This document shows, in pieces, positions 21,001 to 31,491 of a DNA stretch of 64,000 nt (positions are counted from its first letter, which is position 1; each line of letters starts with the position of its first letter). The notes beneath the pieces are model-generated. The model did no database searches. It was given only the letters and a program-made list of their open reading frames with translations, and had not been told where the DNA came from. The stretch is from Closterium sp. NIES-65 (taxonomy: Eukaryota; Streptophyta; Zygnematophyceae; Desmidiales; Closteriaceae). The translations under genes were made by a program, and so were the position numbers. The DNA is taken from contig CANXME010000501.1 in assembly GCA_948144175.1 (NCBI GenBank), forward strand, positions 1,240,001 to 1,304,000, in the 5' to 3' direction.

Positions 21001-21688
21001 AGTAGTGCACGCGGTACAGCACTTTCTCCTGCCAGGTACAAATGGTGGCGCCAACTCGGTAAAGCAAATCCATGCCCACTAGCGCATCATAATCCTCGGA
21101 CTCTGACACGCCACAAGTCACGCGGATGCAGCATTCTTTGTCGGTGCCGGGAAGCAGTACTATCTCGATGGGTCTTACTGTCCGCGGCATCCATTTCGGC
21201 TCCCCTCCCTCGGCGGTCATGAGCAGGATGCCCCTCGGCACGAGCCTCCCGGGCATGTCTAGCTTCAGTTGCCTCGCTAGTCCCTTCCTGATCAACACGT
21301 GGTGAGCTCCGGTGTCAATGATCGCTTCCCCCACTGGCAACCCACCCACCGTCATGCTCCCCTTTTCGGCTATCAGGACGGAGGCTTGGCACACGAGTCT
21401 CTTGTTAGGGTGGCGCCTCAGTTCGGAGGTACTGCTTCCCTCATGCACGTTGCCGCGTGGCTCACGCACTCTGCTCGTACGGCTCTCGGACGACTGGCTC
21501 CCTCGGAGCCGAAGATCGAGGTCCTCTCTCTCCCTTGGGAACGCCATAAAGCCGCTTGCTCGCAAATACTCGCCCTCGCCTTCTTCCTCCCCCTCGACCT
21601 CCTCGTATGCCAGCATAGCTCGGGCTTTCGGCTCCACTTTAGGCTTCGCCTCCAATCGCAGTTGTAACCGTTTAATCTCCGCCTGTAA
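18053..21688 (-). CDS. Gypsy-F pol: protease - C5 DNA methyltransferase - reverse transcriptase - RNase H
   Basis: One open frame of about 1,210 codons that follows gag in the same frame after a single TAG (21689-21691). Numbering from codon 21655 as residue 1: aspartic protease IIDTGAHH at 112-119; C5-methyltransferase at about 292-613; RT at about 735-955 with TLDLRQGFNQIPI, FMPFGMKNAPALFQ and YIDD at 904-907; RNase H at about 1045-1170 with YTDWTSAG, EGEGLAAVWA, TDHQPLTWL and HVDRLSR. The methyltransferase lies between protease and RT where gypsy elements normally have only a short linker, and no stop or frameshift separates it, so it would be made as part of the polyprotein. The frame is intact through RNase H, suggesting recent activity. 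Confidence 0.93.
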   Translation of the reverse strand, partial: LQAEIKRLQLRLEAKPKVEPKARAMLAYEEVEGEEEGEGEYLRASGFMAFPREREDLDLRLRGSQSSESRTSRVREPRGNVHEGSSTSELRRHPNKRLVCQASVLIAEKGSMTVGGLPVGEAIIDTGAHHVLIRKGLARQLKLDMPGRLVPRGILLMTAEGGEPKWMPRTVRPIEIVLLPGTDKECCIRVTCGVSESEDYDALVGMDLLYRVGATICTWQEKVLYRVHYWDAASSVGTLPVKFVKQEPREAYGARAADLGPVLDDWSWERCAEEYERRIERRRQGREPTSLKERVTRLWTLEGAVCIMELYGGIGTGLAAVLRASCRVQKWIHVERDPVVRRMAQHHARRLLAEYPDQLAESALPAEHEEVVDDVRDISEETLEMWGQIDVIVAGWECQGYSRAGEGMGMEDIRGASFRDLKRVLEMVQSKQGEMLYILENVDFADDRREHVRRAFAEVEAAVGRGQAVDAAQLGSRAHRPKRYWQNGISEASLRHSLAQMQRPEPRLVSDILGPNRLPAPVTVPDHPSQYQCNVPGKPRQALPTLVSYVDAYGFVMEGDLLGPGMIYDVIGKRWEQPTAEERELAMGHQLGATAHPRVTEPQRRAALGRAMDLNVMAWLVETIRMHLKRKELQRGIEVSELYQEEEETEERKRQLRAIEEQQEARILEGWAYMAVEAGSRSTDQGVLPLDGENRVMTEKPSQERGPEDAWPIGSGMGAEAAQLLQEVLKQHRKTFAYTLAELGQCNSHQMQVKLNTEMPIYIRKRRMSPGDLDICREKCAELLAAGLIQVSDSDYAAATVVAARKDLTGEVSARRMCGVYRGLNKVTVADRYPMQSAEEIFDQLQGAVVFSTLDLRQGFNQIPIKEEDRKKTAFHGPDGLYEWKFMPFGMKNAPALFQRVMDSVLRHVPAAACYIDDVVVFSASAEQHVKDVSDTLDAIRSAGLTCHPKKCSFGNSTVKYLGFEVQGGQLSIQQAKVEVLDRVPAPKDRSTLRAVLGFLNYYRKFVPNFSRTASVLNRLLREDQAWQWGEEEQGAFKALFKAVKTGTVLTLPSKEDPFVLYTDWTSAGMGGILCQERDGQEMVVAFASRSCNPAEANYSSYEGEGLAAVWAITHFRVYLQGRPFVLVTDHQPLTWLMTNQALTGRNARWAMRLQEYEFTIRHRAGKTLQHVDRLSRNPPPSSLEACLVALAREIDGEGAKRKAQKGAEDV
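19817..20782 (-). CDS. Cytosine-5 DNA methyltransferase domain in gypsy-F pol
   Basis: About 320 residues with the C5-methyltransferase motifs in canonical order. Motif I (AdoMet binding) ELYGGIGTG at 298-306; acidic motif II in HVERDP; motif IV GWECQGYS at 384-391 with the nucleophile Cys387; motif VI ENV at 429-431; motif VIII SRAHRPKRYW at 465-474; then a likely target-recognition part, a motif IX-like stretch (TAEERELAMGHQLG, 568-581) and a C-terminal helix in the place of motif X. Motif IV has Glu where nearly all family members have Pro (PC); the Cys is kept. The motif VIII wording recalls the DNMT3/DRM branch. Predicted to methylate DNA cytosine, possibly the element's own cDNA; activity is not shown by sequence. 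Confidence 0.9.
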
Positions 21689-22771
21689 CTATTCTTTACT
21701 GGGGGTCTCCTCGGAGCGGCGCCGGCTATAGCATGCGTCGTCCTTGTGCCCCTTCCGTCCACAGTTCCCACACACTGGCAGCTTCGGGCAATCTCGCTTC
21801 AAATGGCCCACTTCCCCACATTCGTGACATCGCCGTGCGTCGGCCCGCTGTAGTCCACCGAGAGGCGACTCCGCCAGCGCCGCCGCCACCCATGAAGACT
21901 TCGTTTTAGGACGCACTTCCCCGTCTTCCAAGTCCAACATCCTCTGCGCATGCTCCGTCCTTTTAGCCAATCCGTAGACGTCCTTCAGAGTAATATCTGC
22001 GCCCATGCCGTACACAGTGTTCCGCACCACATTCCGCAGATCTTCATCTAAGCCTCGGACGAACTTGCGCACCAGTAGCCGTTCGTCTCGGCTTTCCAGA
22101 TCATCCGCAAGCTCCCTCAGTCGGCAGTAGTAGGCTAGCAAGGACTCGTCTTTTCCTCGGCAAAACTCGCAGAATTCCTCGACTCTCGCTTTAGTTTGCC
22201 CCAGAAATTCCTTCTTCAGCAGCTCGACAAACCACGCGGTCGGGTTTCCGATCTCTCCGCACGCCAGCTCCTCAAGCACTTCGTCTCGCGTCATGCGATA
22301 AAAGGTCTCGGCCTCGCCCGCTAGCGTTACTACCATCCGCCGGAAGAATTCTGCCGGGTCCAGCCCGTCCCGTTCCCAACAGTACTGCACCGTCTCCAAC
22401 AGCATCAGATAGTTCTTCAGGGTGGGACCCACGCCGGGAATTCCGGTGAACCGCTCGGCTACCTCCAGCTTCGGCAGGGATCCTGTCTGCCATCTCTTGT
22501 CGGTAGACCGGTCTTGTGGGGCGGCTGTTGAGGGTAGCTCCGCAGCTCGACTCGCTATAATCTCTCGATGCATCGGCGACCGGAACTCTCCCTCCGGCTG
22601 GCGCCGCAGCCACGTCGTCTGTGCCCGCATTCGGTCGGATTCCATCCCCGGCATCAACCCAGGGGAGTTACTAGCTGGGCGGCTCGCCCACCTTGCTCTC
22701 GCTTCCCGAGCCCGGCGCGGATCGTGAGGTGTCTCTCCTGGATCCGACGCGACGGTCCGCGAAGGCTCCAT
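21689..22771 (-). CDS. Gypsy-F gag with two zinc knuckles
   Basis: The first in-frame ATG is at 22,771 (MEPSRTVASD); the frame is open upstream to a TAG near 22,895. The capsid-like part includes KNYLMLLETVQYCWERDG, FFRRMVVTLAGEAETFY and FCRGKDESLLAYYCRLRELAD. Two CX2CX4HX4C zinc knuckles (CHECGEVGHLKRDC and CGNCGRKGHKDDAC) lie near the C-terminus, as in nucleic-acid-binding gag proteins. It ends at TAG 21689-21691; pol continues in the same frame. Confidence 0.9.
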   Translation of the reverse strand: MEPSRTVASDPGETPHDPRRAREARARWASRPASNSPGLMPGMESDRMRAQTTWLRRQPEGEFRSPMHREIIASRAAELPSTAAPQDRSTDKRWQTGSLPKLEVAERFTGIPGVGPTLKNYLMLLETVQYCWERDGLDPAEFFRRMVVTLAGEAETFYRMTRDEVLEELACGEIGNPTAWFVELLKKEFLGQTKARVEEFCEFCRGKDESLLAYYCRLRELADDLESRDERLLVRKFVRGLDEDLRNVVRNTVYGMGADITLKDVYGLAKRTEHAQRMLDLEDGEVRPKTKSSWVAAALAESPLGGLQRADARRCHECGEVGHLKRDCPKLPVCGNCGRKGHKDDACYSRRRSEETPSKE

Positions 22772-23007
22772 ATCCTCGCGCCGCCCTCGTTCCCGTTGGT
22801 GCGGGGTCCGGTACGCTCCGGTAGTCGGAGCTGGCGAGCGCCTTGTCTCCACCGCTGACACTCGGTCCAAAGAGGTCGTCGCAGCGGCGCGCTAGCTTGG
22901 TTCAGCTGAAATATCTTCTTTTCGGTAGCTGTGCCCCGATCGTAGTCTAAACCTATCGTTCATCCTAGTTTGAGAACAACGATCGGTCGCAGTCCTTGCT
23001 TGTATGT

Positions 23008-23387
23008 TGTGTGCTCCGGGCTCCTTGGACTCTCTCTCTCTCTGGATCTTCCTAACTAGGCTGACTGCCGAAAAGCAATGAGTGGAAACCCACAAAAGGC
23101 TTGCTGGGATTGGCTCCTCCCCTTTGCGCAAATACGAGTATGGTTGTAGGTAGCTCTTAGCTGATAGAGGAAACATACAAGCAAGCAAATGATACTACTC
23201 GTGTTGCTTGCCTAAGTATGTGCACTTGGTTACCGTTGCACGGCAACGGTTGGTTTTGTTTCGTCCGTTCCCGCTCTGGCGCTATTCGCCACTGCCTCAC
23301 CCCGCTTGAATACTACTCACTACGGTACCCTTTCATGCATTTATATTGATATGCCCTACTCACTATTCTTCAATTAAATGTATGACA
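23008..23387 (-). repeat. 5' LTR of gypsy-F
   Basis: 380 bp, TGTCATACA to AGCACACA on the minus strand. It is very similar to 16139-16516 but lacks segment X, and I see no usual primer site after it, so the U5/primer region may be deleted. Confidence 0.8.
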
Positions 23388-23391
23388 GTTT

Positions 23392-23869
23392 CGAACCAAT
23401 TAATACAACCTACATGGCGCGGCAGCAGATACACCGACACAAGCAATACGGTAGTGTAACACAGTACACGCAGCAGATGGAGTTACTGTTCAATCGCATC
23501 ACGGACCTGACCGAAGGCGAAAAAATCCAGGCGTACACCGAAGGGTTAAAAATGGAGATTCGGCGGCAGGTGATTGCGACGAATTACAACAACTACAGAG
23601 ACATCGTGCGTGCTGCCGAGCGATACGACGCGCTGACTCGAGGTCAACCCGAAACACGACGCTTCACGCCGAACCGTACATTCGGCACGGAGCGATCGGC
23701 ACCCCCCACGTTCGCCGAACCGATGGATATCCAGAAAAACGACGCGAAGCAGCAGCCGACAAAATGCGAATTTTGTGGCGCAGCAGGACATCAGTTTTTG
23801 TCGTGCTACAAAATGAAGAAATCACGTACGGCACTACGGGACGGAAACAGTGGAGCACCCCCGAAGTAA
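23392..23869 (+). CDS. Gypsy-E gag, second part with zinc knuckle
   Basis: Continues gag after gypsy-F: MARQQIHRHKQYGSV, MELLFNRITDL, then a CX2CX4HX4C knuckle (CEFCGAAGHQFLSC). It ends at TAA 23867-23869. The pol frame overlaps in -1: the frame reading P-E-V-K-K just before the stop stays open across copia-G and copia-H to a TAG at 59,015. Confidence 0.88.
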
Positions 23870-24225
23870 AAAAACGGGAATCGCCTGAGAGAAGTTGAAC
23901 GAGAATGATGATGACTAAGTGAAGGTTGGGTACAAATACAAGCCCTAGAAAGCTGTACCCCATATGTGCTACCCCACTATAGCCTACAATAGCTATGTCA
24001 TATATATCTGACACACCCCCATAGGCAAAGTGGGGGAGAACAAGGGGTCACAAGACCAGTCAAGCAAAGCAAAGCAAAGTAAGCCCAGGGTGGATCACAA
24101 AGTCACCACACAGTCCGAGCACAAGGTCAAGGCCACAAGGCCAGTTCACATGCAGGAGTGCACATATATATATAACACTAAACAAGCAAGAGCAGGTATA
24201 TATATATGCAAGAGTACAAGTAAGA

Positions 24226-27200
24226 TCAAGAGGTGAGCAAGTGAGGTAAGACAGGTACAAGTCCCAGCTGAGTGCAGAAGCGCTGATGATCACAAGGCGG
24301 AAGTGCCTTGGTGAAAACATCAGCAGTGTTGGCCTCAGAGGCCACGTACACAAGTCGCAACTGACCACGCTGCTGCAGCTCACGAGCAAGAAAGTAGCGG
24401 AGAGCAATGTGCTTCGTTCTGTGCTCCAGGCACTGCTCTCTACACAAGGCCAGCATGGCCTTGTTGTCTACGTACAGCACTGGAGGAGAACGAGGCGGCT
24501 CTCTAAGGTCAGTCAGCAGGTAGGTGAGCCAGCGAAGCTCCTGAGCAGCCATGGCCCTGGCGTAGATCTCAGCCTCACAACTGGAGCCGAGAACAAAAGA
24601 CGAGCGAGTAGCCCGCCACGAAACAGAGCCAGAACCAAGACTGAAGGTGTAACCCTGTGACAACCGCTGACTAGCCTGGTCGTCAGCCCAAGAGGCGTCT
24701 GCGTGTCCAGTGAGGACCACTGGACTGCGCCCTCCAAGCACTAGCCCCATGCCCGACGTACTGCACAAGTAGCGCAACACCCTCTTCGCTGCAGCCATGT
24801 GCTCTGGTCGGTGTCTCCCAAGAGCAACATAGCGTGCAAGAATGCTGAGAGGGTATGCAAGGTCAGGTCGTGTGCAGGTCATCAGGTACATGAGGCAGCC
24901 AACAAGCTCTGCATACGGGCCACTCGACTCTACGGACTCATCCGAAGGCAGAGCTGAGAGCGAGTGGCGAGTAGGCAGAGGAGTGGCCTGAGGCGAGGAG
25001 TACGTGAAGCCGAAGCGCTGAAGGTCCTGCTGCACCATGTGTGACTGAGTCAGGGTAATGGTGCGGCGTGCTCTGTCCCGGGTGATCTGCAAGCCAAGGT
25101 AGCTGCGCAGTTCACCCAGGTCAGTGCACGTGTGTCTCTTCTACAGCTCGGACATCACGTAGGCGAGTCCAGCAGTGTCAGCTGTGGCAAAGACCAAGTC
25201 GTCGACGTACACGAGGATGTAGAACGGCGGCAGAGAGGTGTCAGTGCGCAAACCCAAGTGCCGCCAGCGTAGTCCTTAGTGTGTCGTGCCACTCACGCGG
25301 CGCCTGGCGGAGACCGTAGACTGGACGCCGGAGACTCCACTGGGTACAAGGAGGGAAAGACCCAGTGAAGCCAGGTGGGCGACGCAGCCATATCTCCTTG
25401 TGCAGGCTGCCCTGCAAGAAAGCAGAGCTGAAGTCGAGAGAGTGCAGCTCGTAGTCACGGTGAGCAGCAACGTGCAGCAGTACCCGAAGAGTGGTCATCT
25501 TCGGGGTGGGGGAGAAGGTCTGAAAGTAGTCAACTCCCTACCGCTGACTGAAGCCACGAGCGACGTACCGCGCCTTGAAGACAGGTGGAGAGCCCGGCGG
25601 CCGCTTCACCCTGAAGATCCACATGCCACTGACGATGTTCGCCCCAGGAGGGGGAACAGCATCAACGTAGGTGCCTGTGGACTTCCAGGAAGCCATCTCT
25701 GCATCCATAGCTGCCTGCCACTGAGAGGAGTAGGGACCCTCTACGGCCTCCGCGTAAGAGCGCGGAGTCGGGATGTCTAGTGCATCCGGGTCTCCCTCAG
25801 GGGCAAGTAGTACGGACGCGAGATGAGGTGAAGCAGCAGCCAGACACCGGAACTCCTCCTGCCTGTCCTCAAGGACGTCCGTGCCAAGAGCACACTCACC
25901 CTCGACGGACGGAGGACAGACTGACGCAGACTCAGCAACAAGACTGGCAGCGTAGTCTAGACGACAGCGAGCAGCAAATTCGACGAGCTCAGCAACAAGC
26001 GCAGACGCAACAGTGGACTCAAAAGAGGGGTCAGTAACGACAGTAGCAAGGAGACGCGTGACAGTAGGACTGGCAGTACGGAGAGAGTCTGAGTCTGGGT
26101 CGGCAAGTGCAGGAAGAGAGGACTCAGGAGGAGAAGGCAAAGGGGCACGCAGAGGAGCAGTGGACGCACGCAGAGACATCCGGTGGGTGCCAGGGACAGG
26201 AGGAGGACGCGGACGCGAACCGCGACCACTAGCGCGAGCAGCACGAACAGGCGACGCAGGACGAGATGCAGGCTCACGACGCTCAGCAAGACCTCCAGTA
26301 GGACCAGTGTAAGGAGAGGGAGCAGGAAGTGGGGAGGCGGGCTCTAACTGTGACTGTGACTAGACAGGCGGTGGACATTCTACAAGAGGAGAAAGACCAA
26401 GAACCTGCTGTAGGAGCGGAACGAAGTACGGCCGAGGCCGCGCGGCAACTCCAGACACAGCAGGGACAGCACCAGCACCCTCAGCGGCAGCACCAGCGCC
26501 AACAGCACCTCCAGCTGCAGGACCTCCAGCAGCACCAGTAGCACCCGCAGCAGGACCACCGCCAGGAAGGACAGCAGCAGTCTCAGCACCAACACCCTCA
26601 GTAGCTCCAGCGCCAGGCGGACCTGAAGGCCCAGGAGCCCCGGGACCGGCGGCACAAGTACCCTCAGCGGCAGAAGAAGCTCCAGCTCCAGCAGTACGCC
26701 TCCAGCGGCGAGCAAACCACTCGCGCAGCTCCTGTGGAGAGAGTGGCTCCCGCCGAGACGAAGCACCCGGAGAGCCTCCAGGCTCCGCACCGCCAGACGC
26801 CAGAAGGGGAGGTCCAGTGGCCGCAAGCTCCGCAACTCCAGGCTCAGCAGCACCCCCTGGCTCAGCAGCTCCTGAGGTAGCACCCCCAGGCTCAGCACCC
26901 CCAGTCGCAGCACCCCAAGGCTCAGCACCCCCAGACTCAGCACTCCCAGGCTCAGCACCCCCAGGCTCAGCACCCCCAGTCGCAGTACCCCCAGGCTCAG
27001 CACCCCCAGGCTCAGCGCCCACGCGCGCAGCACCCCCAGAGGCAGCACCCCCAGGCTCAGCACCCCCAGCAGAACCTGAGTCACCAGCAACCTTGACCGG
27101 CTACTACGTCTACCTGGGACACACCTGAAGGGGCAGGACCCTGAGGGGGAAGGGGGTCTACCTGGGGGGGACCTCGCACAAGGAAGTGCGGTGGCGGGGG

Positions 27201-30056
27201 GAGGGAAGGAGTGCGGTAGGGGAAGAGGCGGTAGAAGGGGACTGACTCGTTGAACGTGACGTCCTGGGAGGACAGAACACGACGAGAGGAGGGGTGGTAG
27301 AACTGCCACCCTGGGGCGTCAGGGGGGAAGCCTAGGAAGACATAGGGAGCAGCACGAGGGGACAGCTTGTCCGTAGACAAGTCGCGGACAAACGCCCGAG
27401 ATCCCCAGACACGGAACGCAGACGCATCGCCGACCTTCCCCGTCCACAGCAGAGCTGGGGAGGTCTCCGGCCGGGAGACCCTGGGGTAAAGGTTGATCTG
27501 ATGCGCCGCGTACCGAACCGCAAACAGCCACAGAAAATGGGGGGCAGCCGCATGCATCATGGACGTACGAGCGACGTCCATGACCATGCCAATGCGACGC
27601 TCAGCAATCCCATTTTGCTGTGGAGAGTCCGGAAGCGTAAAGGTCTGGCGGATGCCTCGTGCACGACAGTATGCTTGCAGAAGGCCAGAGGAGAACTCTC
27701 CACCTCGGTCAGAGTGCAGACGCAGGACAGGAAAGTCCGAGCCGAAGCTCCTCCTGAGCTGGAGACGAGCTGCGCGGATCCAGTCGATCAACACCTCAGT
27801 GACATCACCCTTGCAGTGCAAGGGGAAGACTGTGGTGTAACGCGAGTACTCGTCAACCAACAGCAGGAAGTAGCGCTCGTGACCCTGTCCACAGACGCGG
27901 GCGGGGCCCCGCACGTCCATGTGAAGCGTCTGCAGAGGAGCCTCTGTCGGGGGAAACTGGGAAGAGTGAGGGGCAGCCCGGAGCCGCCCCTCGACACAGG
28001 GGACATAGGAAGGTCCTGGCCCCGAAGGAAGGGGAGGGAGACCAGAGACAAGGACACGGGAAGCCATGCCCCGAAGACGAGGCAAGGAGGGGTGGCCAAG
28101 ATGGTGGTGCCACAGGAGAGTCTCGTGAGACAGGAGGCGACACGAGCAGGGGGCAGACTCAGGACCAGACCTGGACGCAGCAGCAAACACCTGACCCGAC
28201 GCAGCTACCTGGCCAGACGCAGGGACAGGAGGAGACTCAGTGGTCAGGGTGTAGAGACTCGACCCCGGCCGACGCGAAAACGTGGCCAGGTGTCGGCCTG
28301 TGCGGGCGTCCGAGCAGTGGGTCACCCGCTGACTCGCAGGAGTAAACTGGTGAACCCCCCCATCCTGCAGGTCAGCACCACTCACCAAGTTCGTCGAGAA
28401 CGAGGGGAGGTACAGACCAGACAGGGTGCCCGAGGGGGCAGCCGGACACGGGAGGACAGTGGAGAAGTGAGAGAGGACAGGGCCCCCAGAGGGGTCAGCC
28501 AGGGAGACTGCAACCGGCCGACCAAGCGGCGTGAGTGTGGTGCGGTCTCGAAAGAAGGAGCGAGAAGCCCCTGAGTCAAGTGTGAAGGTGAGGGAGGCTG
28601 AAGCCGACGCAGTACCTGAGAGCGCAGCCTCACCAGTACTTGAGAGCGCAGACGCACTGGCACCTAGAGCAGCAGCCTCACAAGCACCTAGCGCAGCAGT
28701 ACCAATGCCCGGGTCGGGCGGGAAACACCGGTAACAGTCACCCTCATCACTAATAGTCACAGCATACATGGCAGCAAGGATAGCATCAAAGTCAAGATCA
28801 AAGATAGCTACGCCAGCCCTAGACAGCTCTCCCGAGCGGGGAATCTCACTAGCCTCGGGGAACTGCTGACGCCAAGCGTCGGTCAGGCGGCCAAAGCAGC
28901 GCTGGGTGGGGTGGGCACCCCCACACTGCTCACCTGCGCGGTCGCCGGAACGAAGGACGTAGGTGCACGGACCAAAACCCCCACCACGCTGACGCTGCGC
29001 GTATCACTCACGGAGCTGCTAAGGCGGGGGGATGTCCCGAGAACGCTGCTGCTGCTGCTGCTGCTGCTGGCGCTGACCACCACCAAAGCCGCCTCCACCT
29101 CCTCCACCACCGCCGCCTCCGCTCCCACCGCTTCCGCCGCCACCGCCTCCGCCTCTGCTGCTGCCACCACCACCACCACCCCCGCCACCACTCCCACTGC
29201 CACCCCCACTCCCTCCGCCGCCTCCACCGCCACCTCCACCGCCCCCGCCAGCTCCACCCGCGCCCTTGCCCCCCTTGCCCTTGCCAGGTCGGCGTCTCCC
29301 GCTAGGGGCAGACGCCGCGCCGACCGACTCAAGACCAAGCAGGTCGGGAGCAGCAGTAGAGGCAATAGAGGGCAGCAGGGGGGAAGGAGAACACCCCTCA
29401 AAGATGGGGGTGCGAGGGTCACCTTGAGAGGCTCCTACAGCGACGATGCTCTTCTCCGCCGCCAGGAGGGCCTTCTCGAGGAGGTCAACAGTGAGAGTGA
29501 TGGGACAGACCAAGAGAAAATGGTCCCTGACTACGCGAAGGGAGTCAGGGAGGCGTGTGACTATGTAATAGAGAGTGATGTACATGGGGGGAGGGTTCTT
29601 GGCGCAGAACTCAGCAGGAAGTGCGGCGCGGTAGCGAGTGTCACTAGTGCGGAGGTGCGTAATGAGGTCGGCGACTGTGGGAAAGGCAGCAAGGTCAGGA
29701 AAGATGTACGGTAGCATGAGGCGGCTCAGTGCAGCAGTGGCAGGAGAAGAGTAGCGCGCAACTACAGCGTCGTACAAGGTCTGAGCACTCTTGTACTGAC
29801 TAAAGTGCGCGCGCTCAGTGGTAGGCAGGTGGCGACGCACAGCAAGACGTGCAGCAGCATCGCGGGTGGCCCACTGAGAGCGAACAGTGGGGTCAGCGTT
29901 AGTAGCAAGGGCAGGAGAGGCGCCAGAGGTGAGGTCAAAGAGAGGAAGACCGTCCGCCCTATCGCACTGTAAAAACAGCTGCAGGTCGTCGACCCAGACC
30001 TCAAAGTCAATGGCTCGACCCTCAGCGTCAAAAGTGAGGACACTAGGGGTAGCCAT
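24226..30056 (-). pseudogene. Copia-G gag-pol, disabled by stops and a frameshift
   Basis: Gag starts at ATG 30,056 (MATPSVLTFDAEG), followed by a Gly-rich and Gln-rich stretch; protease LDSGASRSFF; integrase with HMDVRGPARV, LHSDRGGEFSSG and QQNGIAERR; a long Pro-Gly-Gly-Ala-Glu linker; RT and RNase H end (TGHADASWADDQ, LYVDNKAML). Stops at 29019, 26360, 25538 and 25141 all fit CAG to TAG changes; a frameshift lies near 27,085 and a deletion near 25,245 has removed part of the RT. Copia-J is the intact relative. Confidence 0.92.
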
Positions 30057-30119
30057 GACGACGATAGACTAGCAGTGCAAGCAGTAGGGGAAGGGCACGC
30101 AGTGACTGTGGGGCTGCGC

Positions 30120-30915
30120 TCACCGGACAGGGCAGGTCGGGCGGCTCGGTAGTAGGGCGGCTCAGCTGCTGGGCGGCTCTACGGCTGGGCGGCTCGGCGG
30201 CTCGGCGCTCGGGTGCTGGGCGGCTCGGCTGGTGGGCGGCCGGGCGGCTCTGCAGCTGGGCGGCCCGGCTCCTCCGGTACTCGGCGGCGCGGCGGTCGGC
30301 TGCTCGGGTGCACGCTGCTCAGGAGAGTGGCAGGGCCGCAGCAGACGGACGGCGGGGCCCCAGGTGCAGGGCGACGGGGCCGCAGCAGAAGGGCGGCGGG
30401 GCCGGTAGAGTCGGGCGGCGGGGCCGCGAAGTGGGGCGGCGGGGCCGCAAGGTGTAGGGCGGCGGGGCCGCTAAAGCAGGGCGACGGGGCCGCGAAATGA
30501 AGGGCGGTGGGGCCGCGAGGTGTAGGGCGGCGGGGCCGCTAAAGCAGGGCGGCGGGGCCGCGAAGTGTAGGGCGGCGGGGCCACTGAAGCAGGGCGGCGG
30601 GGCCGCTAAAGCAGGGCGACGGGGCCGCTAAGGAAGGGCGGCGGGGCCGCTAAAGCAGGGCGACGGGGCCGCTAAGGAAGGGCGGCGGGGCCGCGAAAGC
30701 AGGGCGGCGGGGCCGCGAAATGAAGGGCCGCGGGGCCGAGAAAGCAGGGCGGCGGGGCCGCGAGGTGTAGGGCGGCGGGGCCGCTAAAGCAGGGCGGCGG
30801 GGCCGCGAGGTGTAGGGCGGCGGGGCCGCTAAAGCAGGGCGGCGGGGCCGCGAAGTGTAGGGCGGCGGGGCCGCTAAAGCAGGGCGGCGAGGCCGGTAAA
30901 GCAGGGCGGCGATAC
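30120..30915. repeat. GC-rich tandem repeats in the copia-G leader
   Basis: First units around GGGCGGCTCGG (30,130-30,300), then some 25 units of about 20-33 bp built on GGCGGGGCCGC with an A/T-containing spacer. They lie between 5' LTR and gag, as in copia-H and copia-J. Confidence 0.9.
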
Positions 30916-31050
30916 CATGAGAGAAGTTGAACGAGAATGATGATGACTAAGTGAAGGTTGGGTACAAATACAACCCTTAGAAAGCTGTACCCCATATGTG
31001 CTACCCCACTATAGCCTACAATAGCTATGTCATATATATCTGACATCGCC

Positions 31051-31149
31051 AGTGGCCGCGGATCGACCGGGCGATCACGTAAAGATCCGAAAAGCAGGAA
31101 AAGGCGACGACGTGGTGACTTCGGAGCGGGTGAAAAAAGGAGAAAAAGA
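31051..31149 (+). other. 99-bp piece of gypsy-E between copia-G and copia-H
   Basis: Both ends carry the target duplications TCGCC and AAAGA. One frame (A-D-R-P-G-D-H-V-K then V-V-T-S-E-R-V-K-K) stays open and links gag overlap to pol. Confidence 0.85.
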
Positions 31150-31491
31150 TGACGAGAAGTGAGAATGGAATGAATGAACTATGAAACAGTTGGGTACAAG
31201 TACTAACCCTAATTGGGTTGTACCCCTTATGGGCTACCCCACTACAGCCTACACAAATGTATAAGCTATAATGTTCTGACACACCCCCATAGGCAAAGTG
31301 GGGGAGAACAAGTGGTCACAAGACCAGTCAAGCAAAGCAAAGCAAAGCATAGCAAGCTCAGGGTGGATCACAAAGTCACCACACAATCCGAGAACAAGAG
31401 TAAGGCCATAAGGCCAGTTCACATGCAAGGTCATATATATAAAGGTAAAAGAAGCGAGGGCAGCTATAGAAATAAGACAGTACAAACAAGA

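Larger units (their letters stand above)
15937..23387 (-). mobile_element. Gypsy-F: Ty3/gypsy element with an internal DNA methyltransferase
   Basis: 7,451 bp, minus strand, flanked by the 4-bp duplication GTTT, inserted in gypsy-E gag. Order 5' to 3': partial 5' LTR (23387-23008), leader, gag (22771-21689), then protease, C5-methyltransferase, RT and RNase H (21688-18053), integrase (18052-16805), 3' LTR region (16719-15937). All coding parts are in one frame, separated by three in-frame stops. The integrase has no chromodomain, unlike gypsy-A and gypsy-E. Confidence 0.93.
23886..31045 (-). mobile_element. Copia-G: Ty1/copia element, degraded
   Basis: 128-bp LTRs at 23886-24013 and 30918-31045 (two differences), TGAGAG to CTGACA on plus. 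Target duplication TCGCC is at 23881-23885 and 31046-31050. A purine tract GGGGGTGTG adjoins the 3' LTR; the primer site at 30917 reads TGGTATC and then diverges. It is inserted in gypsy-E just after gag. Confidence 0.95.

Noticed and set aside
27501-28574. Long plus-strand frames over copia-G, H and J (for example 27,501-28,574 and 47,549-48,466)
   Set aside because: Antisense shadows of GC-rich pol; they show no domains and occur at the same places in all copies.
29019-29280. Gly-rich frames as collagen or silk-like host proteins
   Set aside because: They are the Gly tract of copia gag, bracketed by gag and the zinc knuckle in all three copies.
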